Source of the DNA: Cornus controversa
Taxonomy: Eukaryota > Streptophyta > Magnoliopsida > Cornales > Cornaceae
Direction: 5' to 3'
Assembly: GCA_026545225.1 (NCBI GenBank)
Contig: CM048845.1
Span: 52,304,033-52,368,032 of the forward strand
DNA length: 64,000 nt
How positions within the stretch are numbered: position 1 is the first letter of the stretch; each line of letters begins with the position of its first letter. The notes under the pieces are model-generated. The model saw only the letters and a list, made by a program, of their open reading frames with translations. It did no database searches and was not told where the DNA came from. The position numbers and the translations under genes are program-made. This document shows positions 46,146-58,579 of this stretch, in pieces.

Positions 46146-46720
46146 AGAAGTAGAAAAAGTGTAGTTGAGGAATTAAATCGAACACTTGGTGTGCACAATT
46201 CTTTTGTAACCTTCAACCTCCTTTTTTCGGCAATTTTTCCACCCAAATCGAACAAGTAATTGCACCAATTTGATCCCCCAAACTTGGTCTTCAAAAGCCC
46301 TCAAAAAAGATTTGAACAATTTCTTCAAGTAAAAACTTCACTTACTTTGATGTTGAACTTGAAAAAGTGTGAGCTTCCTTTGAGAACTAGTGATTTTTGA
46401 TCCTCTTTGATGTTGAAGTTGATGTTGATCAATGTTGAATCCTTGTATAATAATCACTAATTGAAGAAATTAGTTTTCCGGATGATGTAGGACTTGAATT
46501 GGAGTTCAAAGAGGCTTAGGATGCATGTAGGAGCAATATAGGAGGAGTGGGTGTCCATATATAAGGAGAACTCTCGGCCAGCCCATGTTTTGGGCTTGGG
46601 CGATCGATCCCCCCTAGGATGGGCGATCGATCGCCCACCTGAAGGTGCTGGTCCTCATGGAAAATCATGGGGCGATCGATCCCCCTTGACTGGGGCGATC
46701 GATCCCCCCCCTGAAGGCCT
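46146..46720 (-). promoter_or_regulatory. B internal promoter-like region upstream of ORF3
   Basis: Four dyads related to GGGCGATCGATCSCCC lie at about 46598-46613, 46621-46637, 46671-46686 and 46692-46708. In sense direction a TATA-like box (TATATAT, 46563-46557) starts 34 bp after the nearest dyad. A donor-like GTAAGTG (minus strand) is at about 46340, but I could not fix an acceptor. The long purine- and AT-rich leader ends at ATG 46145. Confidence 0.6.
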
Positions 46721-47036
46721 GTTTGACCCTCCATCGCCCAAGTTCGACCGAGACTTGATATTTTTGAGTCTCCATCGCCCAAGGTCGACCGAGAGCACGA
46801 TTTTTCACCCGTCTTGAGTCCGAATACCTCGGTACACCTCTTGGCATCCTCCGGAAGCAACTTATACATCAAAAACTCAAAGAAAAAACATTAAAACGCA
46901 ACTAGAATTGAAGAAAAACCTAAGAAAACTAGAATCAAAAATTAAAATTAAAGAAAACTAAAAGAAATAAAGTATAGAAATACATACAAAACCTACTATT
47001 TAACGTCCGTAGGAGACGATTGACTCTCCGAAGGGA
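46721..47036 (-). other. B spacer between pol stop and dyad array
   Basis: This is noncoding sequence shared with C (20040-20380), including CGGTCGACCTTGGGCGAT-type repeats near 46780. No gene is seen. Confidence 0.6.
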
Positions 47037-49445
47037 TTAAGTCGGATAGATGGGATCCGTCAAGTCGACGGACTCCACGTCTCTTCTTGGCACACATCCT
47101 TCCACACAATGTTTCAACCTTTGGCCATTAACTTTCATCAACGTGATTCCAAACAATTGCTCATCCGGGAATGAGTCTCGAATTGGTAGTGCATCGATCA
47201 CCGGCTCAAACTCGATTCGAGATAAATGATCTGCAACCACATTCTCCGTCCCCTTTTTGTCTTTTATCTCCAAATCAAATTCTTGCAGCAATAAAATCCA
47301 CCGAATAAGACGCGGTTTGGTTTCTTTCTTTGCCAATAAATGTCTCAATGCTGCATGATCAGAATAGACAACCACCTTGGATCCTAATAAATAAGAACGA
47401 AACTTGTCCAAGGCAAACACTACAGCTAGAAGTTCTTTCTCTGTGGTTGTATAATTGAGTTGAGCATCAGAGAGAGTCTTACTAGCGTAGTAGATGACAT
47501 GTGGTCGTTTCTCTTCTCTCTGTCCCAACACGGCTCCCACTGCATAATCAGAGGCATCACACATGATTTCAAAAGGTACAGCCCATTTTGGAGACTGCAT
47601 GATTGGTGCCGAGGATAACAGAGATCGAAGCTTTTCAAAAGCTTTCACGCACTCTTCATCAAAGATAAAGGGAACATCCTTAGATAACAAATGGCACAAT
47701 GGTCGAGCTACTTTACTGAAATCCTTGATGAATCTTCTATAGAACCCGGCATGGCCTAAGAAAGATCGAACTTGCCTTACCGAAGTTGGATGAGGCAGAG
47801 TTGCAATTAGGTCGATCTTTGCTTTATCAACTTCAATGCCCCTCTCTGAAACAATATGGCCCTATACAATACCTTCTTTCACCATAAAATGGCTCTTCTC
47901 CCAACTAAGTACCAGATTCCGTTCTCGGCATCTTTGAAGCACAAGTGATAAATTGCTCAAACAATGTTCAAAAGATGATCCAAAAACAGAGAAATCATCC
48001 ATAAACACCTCCAAGAATTTTTCCACCATGTCAGAAAAGATGGCCATCATACACCTCTGGAATGTAGCCGGAGCATTACATAATCCAAAAGGCATACGAC
48101 GATACGCAAAAGTACCAAAGGGACAAGTGAAAGTGGTCTTCTCTTGATCTTCTGGATCCATAGCTACTTGGTTATAACCAGAGTAGCCATCCAGAAAGCA
48201 ATAATAACTCTGACCAGCTAACCTTTCAAGTATTTGGTCAATGAATGGAAGGGGGAAGTGATCTTTCCTTGTCGTAGAGTTGAGCTTTCTGTAATCAATG
48301 CAAACACGCCAACCTGTGGCAGTACGTTGTGGGACAAGCTCTCCCATGGAGTTAGGGGCAATGGTAAGACCAGATTTCTTTGGAACCACTTGTGTCGGAC
48401 TCACCCATGTGCTATCAGAAATTGGATAAATGATTCCTGCATCAAGTAACTTGACAACCTCTTTCTTTACCACCTCCTTCATGTTGGGGTTCAACCGCCT
48501 CTGAGCCTCTCTAGTTGGCTTACATCCTTCTTCCAAATGGATTTTGTGCATGCAAATTGAGGGATCAATGCCCTTAAGATCAGCAACACTCCATCCAATT
48601 GCTTCCCGATGTTGGTATAAAACCTCTACTAAGCTCTTCTCTTGAATTTCTGTCAGATCAGAGGCAATTATAACAGGAAGAGTTTTCTGTGCCCCCAAGA
48701 ATACATACTTCAATTTGTCAGGCAAAGGCTTCAACTCTAATTCTGGAGGGGACTCCAATGAAGGCACTAAGGGAGTGCTAGAGAGAAAAGGTAGTGGCTC
48801 AATTGGAATTCTCCATGGTGGAGTATTCTGAATAGCATCCACTTCCAGCATAGCATGCACCTCTTCACACAAACCTTCATCATTAGTGTTTTCAAAGTCA
48901 TAAAATGACTTACATACCTCCAGGGAGTTTCGAGATATAGAGGATGAAACAAATTCCTCCACACATTCATCAATATCATCCATGGAGAACACATCACTCT
49001 GATCTGGAGGGTGTTGGATAGCATTGAACACATTAAGCTTGACATTCATGTTGCCAAAAGAAATATCCATGATCCCCGACCTACAATTTATGCAAGCATC
49101 AGCAGTAGCTAAGAAAGGTCGACCAAGGATCACAGGAATGTGCCTCTTCGGATTGTGAACCGGCTCAGTGTCAAGTACAATGAAATCAACAGGAAAGTAG
49201 AACTTGTCCACTTTAATGAGCACATCTTCTATGATTCCTCGGGGTTGCTTTGTTGATCTGTCTGCAAATTGTAATACCACCGAGGTAGGCTTCAATTCTC
49301 CCAAGCCCAATTGTAAGTAAACTGAATAGGGTAGCAAATTCACACTTGCACCCAAATCAAGAAGAGCTTTATCCACATGGTGCTCCCCAATAATGCATGA
49401 GATAGTTGGAGCACCAGGATCTTTGTACTTGGGAGGAGTACACTG
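47037..49445 (-). pseudogene. B pol: protease, RT, RNase H; integrase deleted
   Basis: One frame runs from the stop at 49446 to 47037. Protease shows [22 protein letters not shown] includes [14 protein letters not shown] and [11 protein letters not shown] stop (TAG, 47862-47864) interrupts RT just after HFMVKEGIV. RNase H has [16 protein letters not shown] and ends NVVADHLSR. After FPDEQLFGI the sequence jumps in frame to MKVNGQRL, the C-terminal tail of pol. Compared with E1 the missing part is about 30600-31813, that is the zinc domain, catalytic core and C-terminal domain of integrase. The copy could not integrate on its own. Confidence 0.9.
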
Positions 49446-51076
49446 CTAAATTATTGAACTTACTTGTTGTGGCAGCATTACTTTCTTTGGCACATGGCTT
49501 TTAGAACGCCTTTTCTGAGTGCACAAGTCCTTCAAAAATTTTGCATAAGGAGGAATTTGCTTGATGGCATCAAGGAGTGGCAAATTAATCTTCACTTGGC
49601 GAAACACCTCCATCATGTCATGCAACTTGTCCCCTTGCTTCCCCAACTTAGATGCTTCAAGAAAACGTTGTGGGAAAGGAGCCTTTGGCTCATAAGGAAT
49701 TTCAGCACTTGGACTTGTGATCACTTTTTCTTCTTCTTTCTTCTCACCCACCTTATTGTCAATTATTTTCCCACTTCTCAAAGTGGTAATGGCTTGAACT
49801 TGCTCATGGTGTGGGTTGCTTGTGGAAGCTTGCATCCCTCTTGGATTAGCAATTGGTTGACTAGGGAGCTTCCCTTCTTCTCTTCTACTCAATGAAGTAG
49901 CAAGCTGTCCAAACTGAGATTCCAGTTTGGCAATAGATTGAGAATGCGAATGCACTAGCTGAACTGTAGATTGTACTGTTGCTGCAGTAGCTTGCACTGT
50001 CTCTATAAGAGAATCAAGCTTGTCAAATTTAGACAAGGTAAGAGTCAGCTTGTCTTCAATAGCAGAAATTCTTTGGGCCATAGGACTTTGTGTTTGATAT
50101 TGCTGTTGAGGCACAAAAGTCCTAGGTTGATATGATGGTTGCATTGCTGCCCCTTGGTTACTGTAAGAAAAACCAGGATGATTCCTCCATGTGGGATTGT
50201 AAGTATTACCTCGTGGAGGATTCATTGGTCCAGTGAAAGTAGCTTGAACTTGCTTATGTTGAATATCAGAAAATTGCCCCATTGAAGGACAATTGCTCAC
50301 ATTATGCATAGGACTAGAGCAGAATTCACACGGGCCTAGCAATGAAGAATTTGAAGCAGAAGGAGTTTGATTGGCAGCCATAATTGCTGCTACCTTCTGT
50401 GCAATTAAATCAATATCAGTTGGCATAGCTTCTGAAGCACCAACCTCAAAAATCCCATCAGTCTTCCTGGTAGTGGCAGGTCTGCTAGAACGAGTAGAGG
50501 ACACATGTTGTAGAGAGTTGTCACTAAGATTTTCAAATAAGGTCCATGCCTCTTCTTCACTCTTCAACATAAAAGTACCTCCACATGACGCATCAACCAT
50601 CTGTCTGTTGGCTTCTGTGAGCCCTTCATGAAAACTCTGCACTAGTTGCCACTTAGGAACTTGATGATGGGGACACTTCCTAAGAAGGTCCTTGAATCTT
50701 TCCCATGTCTCATAAAATTGTTCCCCCTCATGTTGGGAGAAACCAGTGATAGCACGTCTGAACTGATTGGTCTTCCCTATCGGAAAATACTTCTTGAGAA
50801 ACTCATGTTGCATCTGAGTCCAAGTCGTGATAGAACCAGCCGGTAGAGAGTTGAACCAATACTTTGCTTTGTCTTTCAAAGAGAATGGAAAAAGTCTCAT
50901 TCTGAAAGCATCTTCAGAGAAGTTGTGAATTTTTGTAGTTGAGCACACTTCAATGAAGTCATCCAGATGCTTGTAAGGGTCTTCTTGAGTCAGCCCAAAA
51001 TAAGATGGTAGCATCTGAATAATGCTGGACTTGATCTCATAATTCTGTGCTGTGACATTGGGCAATTGAAAACCTG
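49446..51076 (-). pseudogene. B gag, 5'-truncated, ending at a nonsense codon
   Basis: The gag core ([30 protein letters not shown]), CCHC knuckle (CEFCSSPMHNVSNC) and the segment [20 protein letters not shown] are present, so gag itself is well kept. It begins in the middle at 51076 (FQLPNVTAQNYEI), because about 40 N-terminal codons were lost at the rearrangement junction. The TAG at 49446-49448 replaces a Gln codon (CAG to TAG) before the protease; the same frame continues in pol. Confidence 0.9.
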
Positions 51077-52501
51077 CTGGCCGTCTGGTTTAGCTTGGCA
51101 GTAGGTGGGAGCGGCTTTCATGGCCGTGGTTGGTGGCCCTTGGTTTTTGGACTGTTACGGTGTGGGTTTGGTTCACGGTGGCAGTGGGTGGTTTTTGACA
51201 GAGGGTTTTGGCTCACGGTGGTGGGCTAGTGGTGGGGAGTTGGGTCTTCACTTGGTGAGGCTTAGCTTTGTTGGACAGCTTTGTTCCTTTTGGCCGTGTG
51301 TATACAGGTGGTACCAAAAGGGGGCTAGTTTGTGGACTGTTTGGCCGTGAAAATGGTGGCCTCGTGGTGTTGGCTCGTTTTGGTGTTGCATCCGATTTAT
51401 TTGGGTGGTTGATGGCTGAACAGGGTGGCGTTGGCTACCGATTTAAATTTGCTTGGCAGTAGATGGGCAACCATGTTGTGGTGGTTGTGGTTGAAGTTGA
51501 GTCTTGGCTTTCAGTTAGGGTCGAATTTTCTTGGTCAGACATGGAGGCCGAAATTATTGGTTCATGTTTGTGGGCTCACCTTTGATCACGGTTTGGTTGG
51601 GCTTCCATTGTTGTAGTTCTCAGTTGAGTCTCGGGGTGAGGCTCGGTTGTGTATGGTGATGGTGGCTTACGATTTTGGGCATGGTGGCGGCAGCTTGGTT
51701 CAGCCATGGTGCGTTGATGGATTCATGGTCTGGCCTAATTTATTGGACCAAAAATTTTAAAGGGAAAGAAGTGGGTTCAAATGTGACTTGGACACAAGAT
51801 TGGATCGGGCTTGGTACGGACCGCCTTGCAGACGCGAATTCATTGGAGAGCGGGACTTAAGGCAAGTTGATTCTTGCCTCTATCTCCTACGTATATACTT
51901 TAATTATATTGATTAATTTACATATGCTCTTAATTTAATCATATGTGGCGGTTGTATATATATATGTGTGCATATATATATCTATGTAAAGGTGGATATT
52001 GTATATGCGTGGGATGTGAGTGAAAATATATATAGGTGTGTATATATATTTGGGATGTGAGAACATGATTAAATTTAAATGCTTCCTTGCATTGTGATAT
52101 GCATGTATGGTATAGATTAAAGTCTATGACAAGTATGCTAAATAATACATGTTTGGCTATGTGTTGTCTTGTATGCATATGTGGCTCTTATGCATGGTGT
52201 TAAATATATATGTGATTATATATTTGTGGTGATAGTGGAAATGCATGCTATATATATGAATATGGCTTTGGCGAGCATTTAAAAACCATGAAATGTGCTA
52301 AGTGTTTTATATGTTCTTAATACATATATGGTGACGGAATATATATGTGGCTATATATTGTGAGTGAAGAGCATGCTAGTTACTAGTGGTAAATGCATGT
52401 CTTGAGTGGAAGCATGATTATATTTATACTAGTATACATGCATATGTGATTATATGCAGGATATGACACATATATGTGGTTATATGTAGGAATATGAATA
52501 T
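51077..52501 (+). repeat. Second copy of LARD LTR sequence 40341-41765
   Basis: It matches 40341-41765 at an offset of 10,736 bp with no difference I could see. It ends with AATAT directly before an LTR of family B, as the first copy does. It is part of a 2,933-bp direct duplication (40341-43273 and 51077-54009). Confidence 0.93.
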
Positions 52502-54009
52502 TGATTCGTGTGTGAGTGTGACTCAAAAAGTATACCAATTAAAATTTTCCACACTTCGCAATAGAACGAATTCTTTGCAGAATAGGGCTATCGAAAGGAA
52601 TGGGTATCGTACCTCAGGGATTATGTTCTGACGAGTTGGAACACAGAACTAATTCTAATTAAATTTATAAGAAAAGAATTCTGATTTTTAACTAATTAAA
52701 AAGATAAAATAAAATAAATCAAAGGTAAACAGATAATGAAGATAATAAGAGAGAAACCTAGGGTGTTTGACTTCACCACTAACTCCACAATCAATGGTCA
52801 ATTGAATCAACTATAGGGGAATTACATCATGCATAAGTGGTGTCGGTGGCTACAAGCACACCTTCATCCGTCAAGAAGATAACATATGATTAAGGCTAAG
52901 CCATGGACTATCTTCGATTGGCATGGGCCATCTGCCTAACTACTCTAATCTAGGGTGCAGTATGGTTCATCTTCTCTAGGCATAATCCATCAAAGCTCAT
53001 AATAATATATTCAGTGATTACCATTATGTAATAATCTCTCTCATGATCACAGAAAACAAAAGAGATTGAGTTCAATAACAACAACTAAATATCTAAGACA
53101 AGATAAGAAATCATTGAGATTGAATTTACAAGACTTTTATTGCTCAATTCATTAATAAGAATCCTCACAATTACACAATCTATGCATGTATATAAAGGTC
53201 CCCAATAATTAAAACAATCAAACCATTGATGCTTTGTTAGGGCTACATCAAAACCCTAGTGGATGAACTAGCCGCTCATGGTAGAAGAAGAAGCTTCAAC
53301 TGTTGAGGAAGAAGACATCATCTTTCTGAATTACGCGTATGACTTCGTTCTCCAATGGCTCTGCAATATGTTCTGTTCTCTTCAGCCCTCTCAGACTCTC
53401 CAATCTCTGTGTCTAAGCTCTTTCTCTTCAGCCTCCAAGTCTTCACTTTATTCCCCAAGAGAATACACCAAAGTCCTAATCCAATTAGGAATTAATTAGG
53501 GTTTCCCGCAGCACTAATCAGGTGGGTTTTTCCTGCTGACTTCGGCCCAACTTTTGACCCACTAGAAGTCCGATTTACGGAATTTTCGTGAAATACAAAA
53601 GTGTGCAGAATCAAATTTCGTTCAACCCTACGCGAAAATAATGTCGATTTGAGGCTCGGAAATAAGCCTTCTGGTCCATTTTCCAAAACGGGATTAAGAC
53701 TGCATTATGCGCAGATTTGGGCTTCAGGCCCGAAACCTTCTTAAGCAGCTGTAATTCTCTTGGACCTCTTTCTTGGGCTGATTTGAGTTGAAATAAATGG
53801 TTGAGTGAATCTCCTTGATGTAGGCTTCATCTCACCATCTTGGATGTCTTCTTTAAAAGCCCAAAAGCTTGGTTTTAACTGAAATACTCATTAAGGCCCT
53901 GAAAATACAGAAAACACTAAAACAAAGTAAAATCACAAAATAATCTATCACTAAGAGAATAAAATACATAAGTTAAGAGGCTAGAATGCGTAACATTCAA
54001 CGCCTATCA
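52502..54009 (-). mobile_element. Solo LTR of the B family with complete target duplication
   Basis: It is 1,508 bp and flanked on both sides by AATAT (52497-52501, 54010-54014). LARD sequence lies on both sides, so it behaves as a solo LTR and not as the 5' LTR of B. Compared with 41766-43273 the first 1,130 bp look identical and the four differences all lie in the last 375 bp. Confidence 0.9.
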
Positions 54010-54014
54010 AATAT

Positions 54015-55864
54015 GGAATGCATGCTAGTCTTATATTTATATATCGAATGTATACATTGGTTATAGCATAATAAAAATGTGCTCAATTAAAGTTGTTGGC
54101 ATATATGAGGTATTATGCGGGTTTTGAACAAGTATGCGCTATATGTGTTGGAATGTGATGAGAAGCATGCTTAATACTTCTTTTTAGTATTCATAAGTAT
54201 GGGTTGATGCATGAAATATTATGCTATGTATATATGCATCCATATTGCGTATAGGGTGGGAAATGACACATATGTGGTTTTATGTGGGTTTATGTAGAGA
54301 GAAAAGCATGGTATGTACTTTAATACGAGCTGATGCATTGGGATAGCATAAAATAAAATGCTTGATTACGTATGCATCCACATTGCATATATGGGGGGTT
54401 ACGGGAAAATTAACGCAAGAAAGGTACATGGGACTTCAGAGTGGTTCAACCGTGTCACGAGATGTGATATAATTATCCACTATGTATGGCCCTCGGAGTG
54501 GACCCGCCATACGAAGGCTCTATACCTAAAATCAGAGTGTGTCCAACATTAGTGAGCTTCGGAGTTGCCCCCTCACAATTTGGTAAACCAATATATTGCC
54601 ATCGGAGTATGTCCAAGAAGTTTGGCCCTCGGAGTGGACCTGCCATTCTCAGGCTTAATGCCTGGAATCGGAGTATGTCCAACGAATATGAGCCTCGAAG
54701 TTGTCCCCTCACATAATGGCAATCCTATACATTGCCATGGTAGGATGACCTTTCGGAGTGGTCCAGGTCATAGGATGGTTATCAGAGTTATCCTAGGTCA
54801 CATGATCCTTGGAGCGGGCCAATCATGTGGGGTATCGGATGAGGGCCGAGAGTGAGAGTATGTGCAAGCCTTGATGCTTGTATTATGTATCGTAATTATG
54901 ACCGTGGAAGGTTAAACTACCTTTATGCTTATGTGTTTATCTGTTAAACATGTTTTTCTGTACAAATGTATCAGAATTGCATTTGGGATTTGCTACTTGA
55001 CGAGTAGGAGATGTGGTAGTTAATTTACATTATTTATGTAAATGTGTTGACATATATGTTCATTATACATGTTGGTGCTGATGCTCACTGCTTTCAAGCA
55101 TGTTGAAAATGATTTCTAAAATCATGTGTAATAGATTTAAATGTTCATATGTGCTAGAGTAGCCATATACATTGTTGGTTCATGCATGTTATGAGGAGCA
55201 TGGTCTTAAACATTGTGATGTATTTAAGTGCACGTATAATTTTGAGAATATGTGAGGATCGACCTGCTGCAGTGGTGATAGTATGGTTCTACATACCTTG
55301 TTGGGCCTTTGAGCTCACCCCCTCCCAGGTTTTGCAGGTATTACTGATTACGGAGTCAGTTAGGAGACTCATAGTATCAGTCGCAGAGGTAGTGAATGGA
55401 CTCCTTAGAATTTAATTTATGTCCAGGATATTAGATGAATGTTGTACATTTGGATTAAATGTATGAAGCAATTATGTTGAATCAATCCCTTCAGTTGTAT
55501 TTTATTCATGTGATGTATGTATATGAGATGGACATTCAGGGACTGAGTTATTATTTCAATTGTATTATGTATGTTGTAGAAATGCTGGGGGGACACGTGC
55601 CCAGAAGCGTCCATTTTAATTTTTAGATATGAATGCTGGGGGGACATGTGCCCATAAGTGTCAATTTGAATTTAAAGCAGGAATGACATGTCAGGATCTG
55701 ATTTATTAGAATGGGTCATGCCCAATTTTCATGAAAATAATAGGAAGTTGAGGTTGTATGATCAGGTGATGGTTATATCGTGAGGGTGGTGATCTCACGA
55801 GTTCATACTCGGGATTTAGGTCGGTCCGGGGGAGTCTCGACAGTCCGGGTTTCGGGGCGTGACA
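54015..55864 (+). repeat. LARD 5' LTR, second part
   Basis: It continues the LTR after the B insertion and ends CGTGACA. It holds a cluster of CGGAGT-type short repeats (54490-54800) and two tandem units of about 50 bp with a CACGTG or CATGTG core (about 55581-55612 and 55632-55662). Confidence 0.88.
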
Positions 55865-58579
55865 GAATGGTATTAGAGCACTAGGTTGGAATACCTAGGG
55901 GTGATCGGTAAGGGTTGAGGATTTTTGCATTGCTGTTAACGCATTAGGTTTGAAAACCTAGGGTATCAAAGTCATAGGTTCGAATACCTAAGGACGGATG
56001 GTCAAATCACGTGTTGGTTTGGAGATAGGCAATGGTTGATAGTTGTCTAAACGATAGGTTTGATTACCTATGGACGATAGTGGAATGATTTGCTCTGTTT
56101 AAGCAATCCAAATGTAAGAATAAAGTGTTGGTATGAAATTGAATTCAGTTGGTAAAACTCCCAGTGTTGGTTGAGTTTAGACCTTAGACTTGACGATTCA
56201 ATCTTGTCGAGTGAGTAACGAATAGATACCGCAAGGGATGTTGCGAGTGTTTAAGTCCTTAGAGATACTTAGGAGCTTATGATGCGTTATTGGTAAGTGT
56301 ATTGCCGAGGATGGCAATTGAGATTGAAAGAGGATACAAGGAAGGCATATTGCCGGAGTTGGGCTAACTGGGAAAAGTGGCCTGGCCAGACATTTTTCTT
56401 GGATTAGTGCTTCTCTTATAATACGTCGGCTCTTGTGGATGTTGAGTTATTTCGTCTGGATGACGACAGATAAAAGATTCCCTATAGTAGGGATCTGTCA
56501 CTGAAAGTGATTGGTGTAGATAGTCAAGGATACTACCTTAGACTATAGAGGTGGATGGATTGTTGTGTGTTTACCAATGAGTACCGAGGATGAGAGTAGG
56601 TTGGTTTGAACCACTCTGGATTTTGTGTTCTAGTATGTGTGTACCAGAGGACTGGGCTGTGTTTTCACACTTGCTCAGGCAGAGGAAGTACCAGGACCAT
56701 GTATGGTCAGGGATATTTTCCTAGTTTTAGCCCGAGGGCTAGGGTTTTGATTTGTGTAGATGCATCATATGTCATATCATGCATGGTACATGTTTATTCG
56801 ATTTAGCATGTTGTATATAATATGCTATATGGTAGATTTGATTCATGTGATTGTGCATTACCTTTTTTGTGTTGCATTTTGCGTCACATGGCTAGTGGTG
56901 ACATGTAGTCACCTAGAAATTCCAATTTTAAGAAATGGTAAACCTGGGTAGAGGTTGGAAATCGAGTGGATTATGATGTTGAAATAGACATATTGTGATA
57001 GACTTTGGATTAGGAGTCTAGTATTGGGAAAAAGGGGCACGAATTGCCTTCAAACTTTCCAAACTGAGAGTTTGGTAATGAGTTTAGTAATGGTTTGCAT
57101 TTGAGTTGCAGTAATTGCACGACTATTGAAGACTAAATGTTAGTTAGTTGACTAAGACTATCGGTGGTATTGTGATATTGGAATTCTAGACAGGGTATGT
57201 CTAAGATGTAGTATTGAGATAGTCGGATGAGGACTCAGAATTGATTTAATTCTTGGAGTCAGTAAACATGTGATGACTTTGATGTCTAAAGAGTATAAGA
57301 CATTTGGATTATATGTATTATGATGCATCGTAGTGTCTAGATGCTGAGTAGTGCAATAGTGATACATGGAAAGATTTGTGAGGTCCTAGACGAAGCAGTC
57401 AGGATCTTGGGGTGTCAAGTGAGATGCTGGAAAGGAGTGGATAGATATTCGAGAAGTCGAAAATGTCCGTTAGGATCAATGGATGGGTAAGTGAGATTCA
57501 TTCGTCGAGGAATGAGATTGTGAAGTTAAGGGCATGTAAAACCCTAATCTTGGCACTAAATGCCAATGGAAAGTAGTCCACAAAAATGGACAGGACTGGA
57601 TGATTTGTTTTGACAAGTGCACTCCTTATGTGCCTTGACCTCAGTGATGTGCTGTGATATACGCATGATTGATGCAATTAGATCATAGTGTGGATATGAT
57701 GTTAAGAGAAGGATGGGTTGATAGTGGACGAGGATCCTAACATATGGTATCTGAAGTGAGGATAATTTCTTATCGTGAAGGGGAGAGGTGGACGTAGTGG
57801 ACTTGTAGACGCAGTGGGCTGCAGCCACTGTATGGCTTCTGTTTGGCTACTGTAGGTGACCTCAAACTTTCATTGATAAGGGTTGTTTAAAGTGAAGTGC
57901 TGATATGAAAGGAATTCTCTCTAATTGTCAACTGGTTCCTTGGTGTTAATGATGAAAATGGGAAATGGTTCTCCTCTTGAGTAACGAGATTGTGAAATCA
58001 GTGGGATGTAAGATCCTGGACTTGGCATTGGATTCTAGTGAGTTGTAGTCCTTAAGACTAGGCAGAGTTATGTGGCTTGCTGTGGCAAGTACACTATTTA
58101 TGTGGTTTGTATCGGCGAGTACACTGTCATGTGCCTTACTGGTGAGTGTGCTTGTGATGTGCACTGGATTGATGTGGTTTGTGTTGTGATGATGTCCAGG
58201 ATATTGGACTAAGCCCGGGAATAGTATGCCAGAGATTGAAAGACATGTTTGACACTGAGAGAATGACTTTGAGTATTGATGATCCCAGGTGATAGGGATA
58301 TATCACTGTGAGTAATTGGTATGATTAGTCGGAGGTGTTACCTTAGACTAGGGATAGAGAAGGACTGCATAGTTCTTAAGGTAGAGACTAAAGCAGTTAA
58401 GATGCACTGATTGTGCCAAACTTGGGTGTTATCAGTTAGTTGTTGCAAGTGTAGCGCCTAGGGTATGTGGAAAGAGAAAGTGACGATTATTGGTTAGAAT
58501 AACGTCCAGTATGGAATAATTTTGGAAAGATCATGACTATGCTAATTTCGAGGATGAAATTCCTTGAAGGAGGGGAGGT
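55865..58579 (+). other. LARD internal region: PBS, hairpin cluster, noncoding, PPT
   Basis: The PBS TGGTATTAGAGCA (55868-55880) matches the complement of initiator tRNA-Met except for one base. Four hairpins of the form TAGGTT-NGAW-AACCTA type follow at 55882, 55945, 55975 and 56055. There is no ORF above about 100 codons and no recognisable domain. A diverged internal duplication with offset about 480 bp is seen (57441-57668 and about 57927-58165). The PPT AAGGAGGGGAGGT (58567-58579) abuts the 3' LTR, preceded by the ATTTCGAGGATGAAATT context common in Tekay/Del elements. Confidence 0.75.

Larger units (their letters stand above)
41766..51076 (-). mobile_element. B: Athila-type element, minus strand, lacking integrase and its 5' end
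   Basis: In sense order it has: truncated gag (from 51076), pol without integrase, dyad array with TATA-like box, intact ORF3, 3' noncoding region, PPT, and 3' LTR (41766-43273). Target duplication AATAT is at 41761-41765. Its PBS and 5' LTR are not joined to gag: at 51076 the sequence breaks into a second copy of LARD LTR sequence. A solo LTR of this family is at 52502-54009. The break shares only TGG with the sequence expected from C. Confidence 0.9.

Noticed and set aside
52502-54009. 5' LTR of element B
   Set aside because: Its inner side is LARD sequence with AATAT, not PBS and gag, so it is a solo LTR in a duplicated flank.
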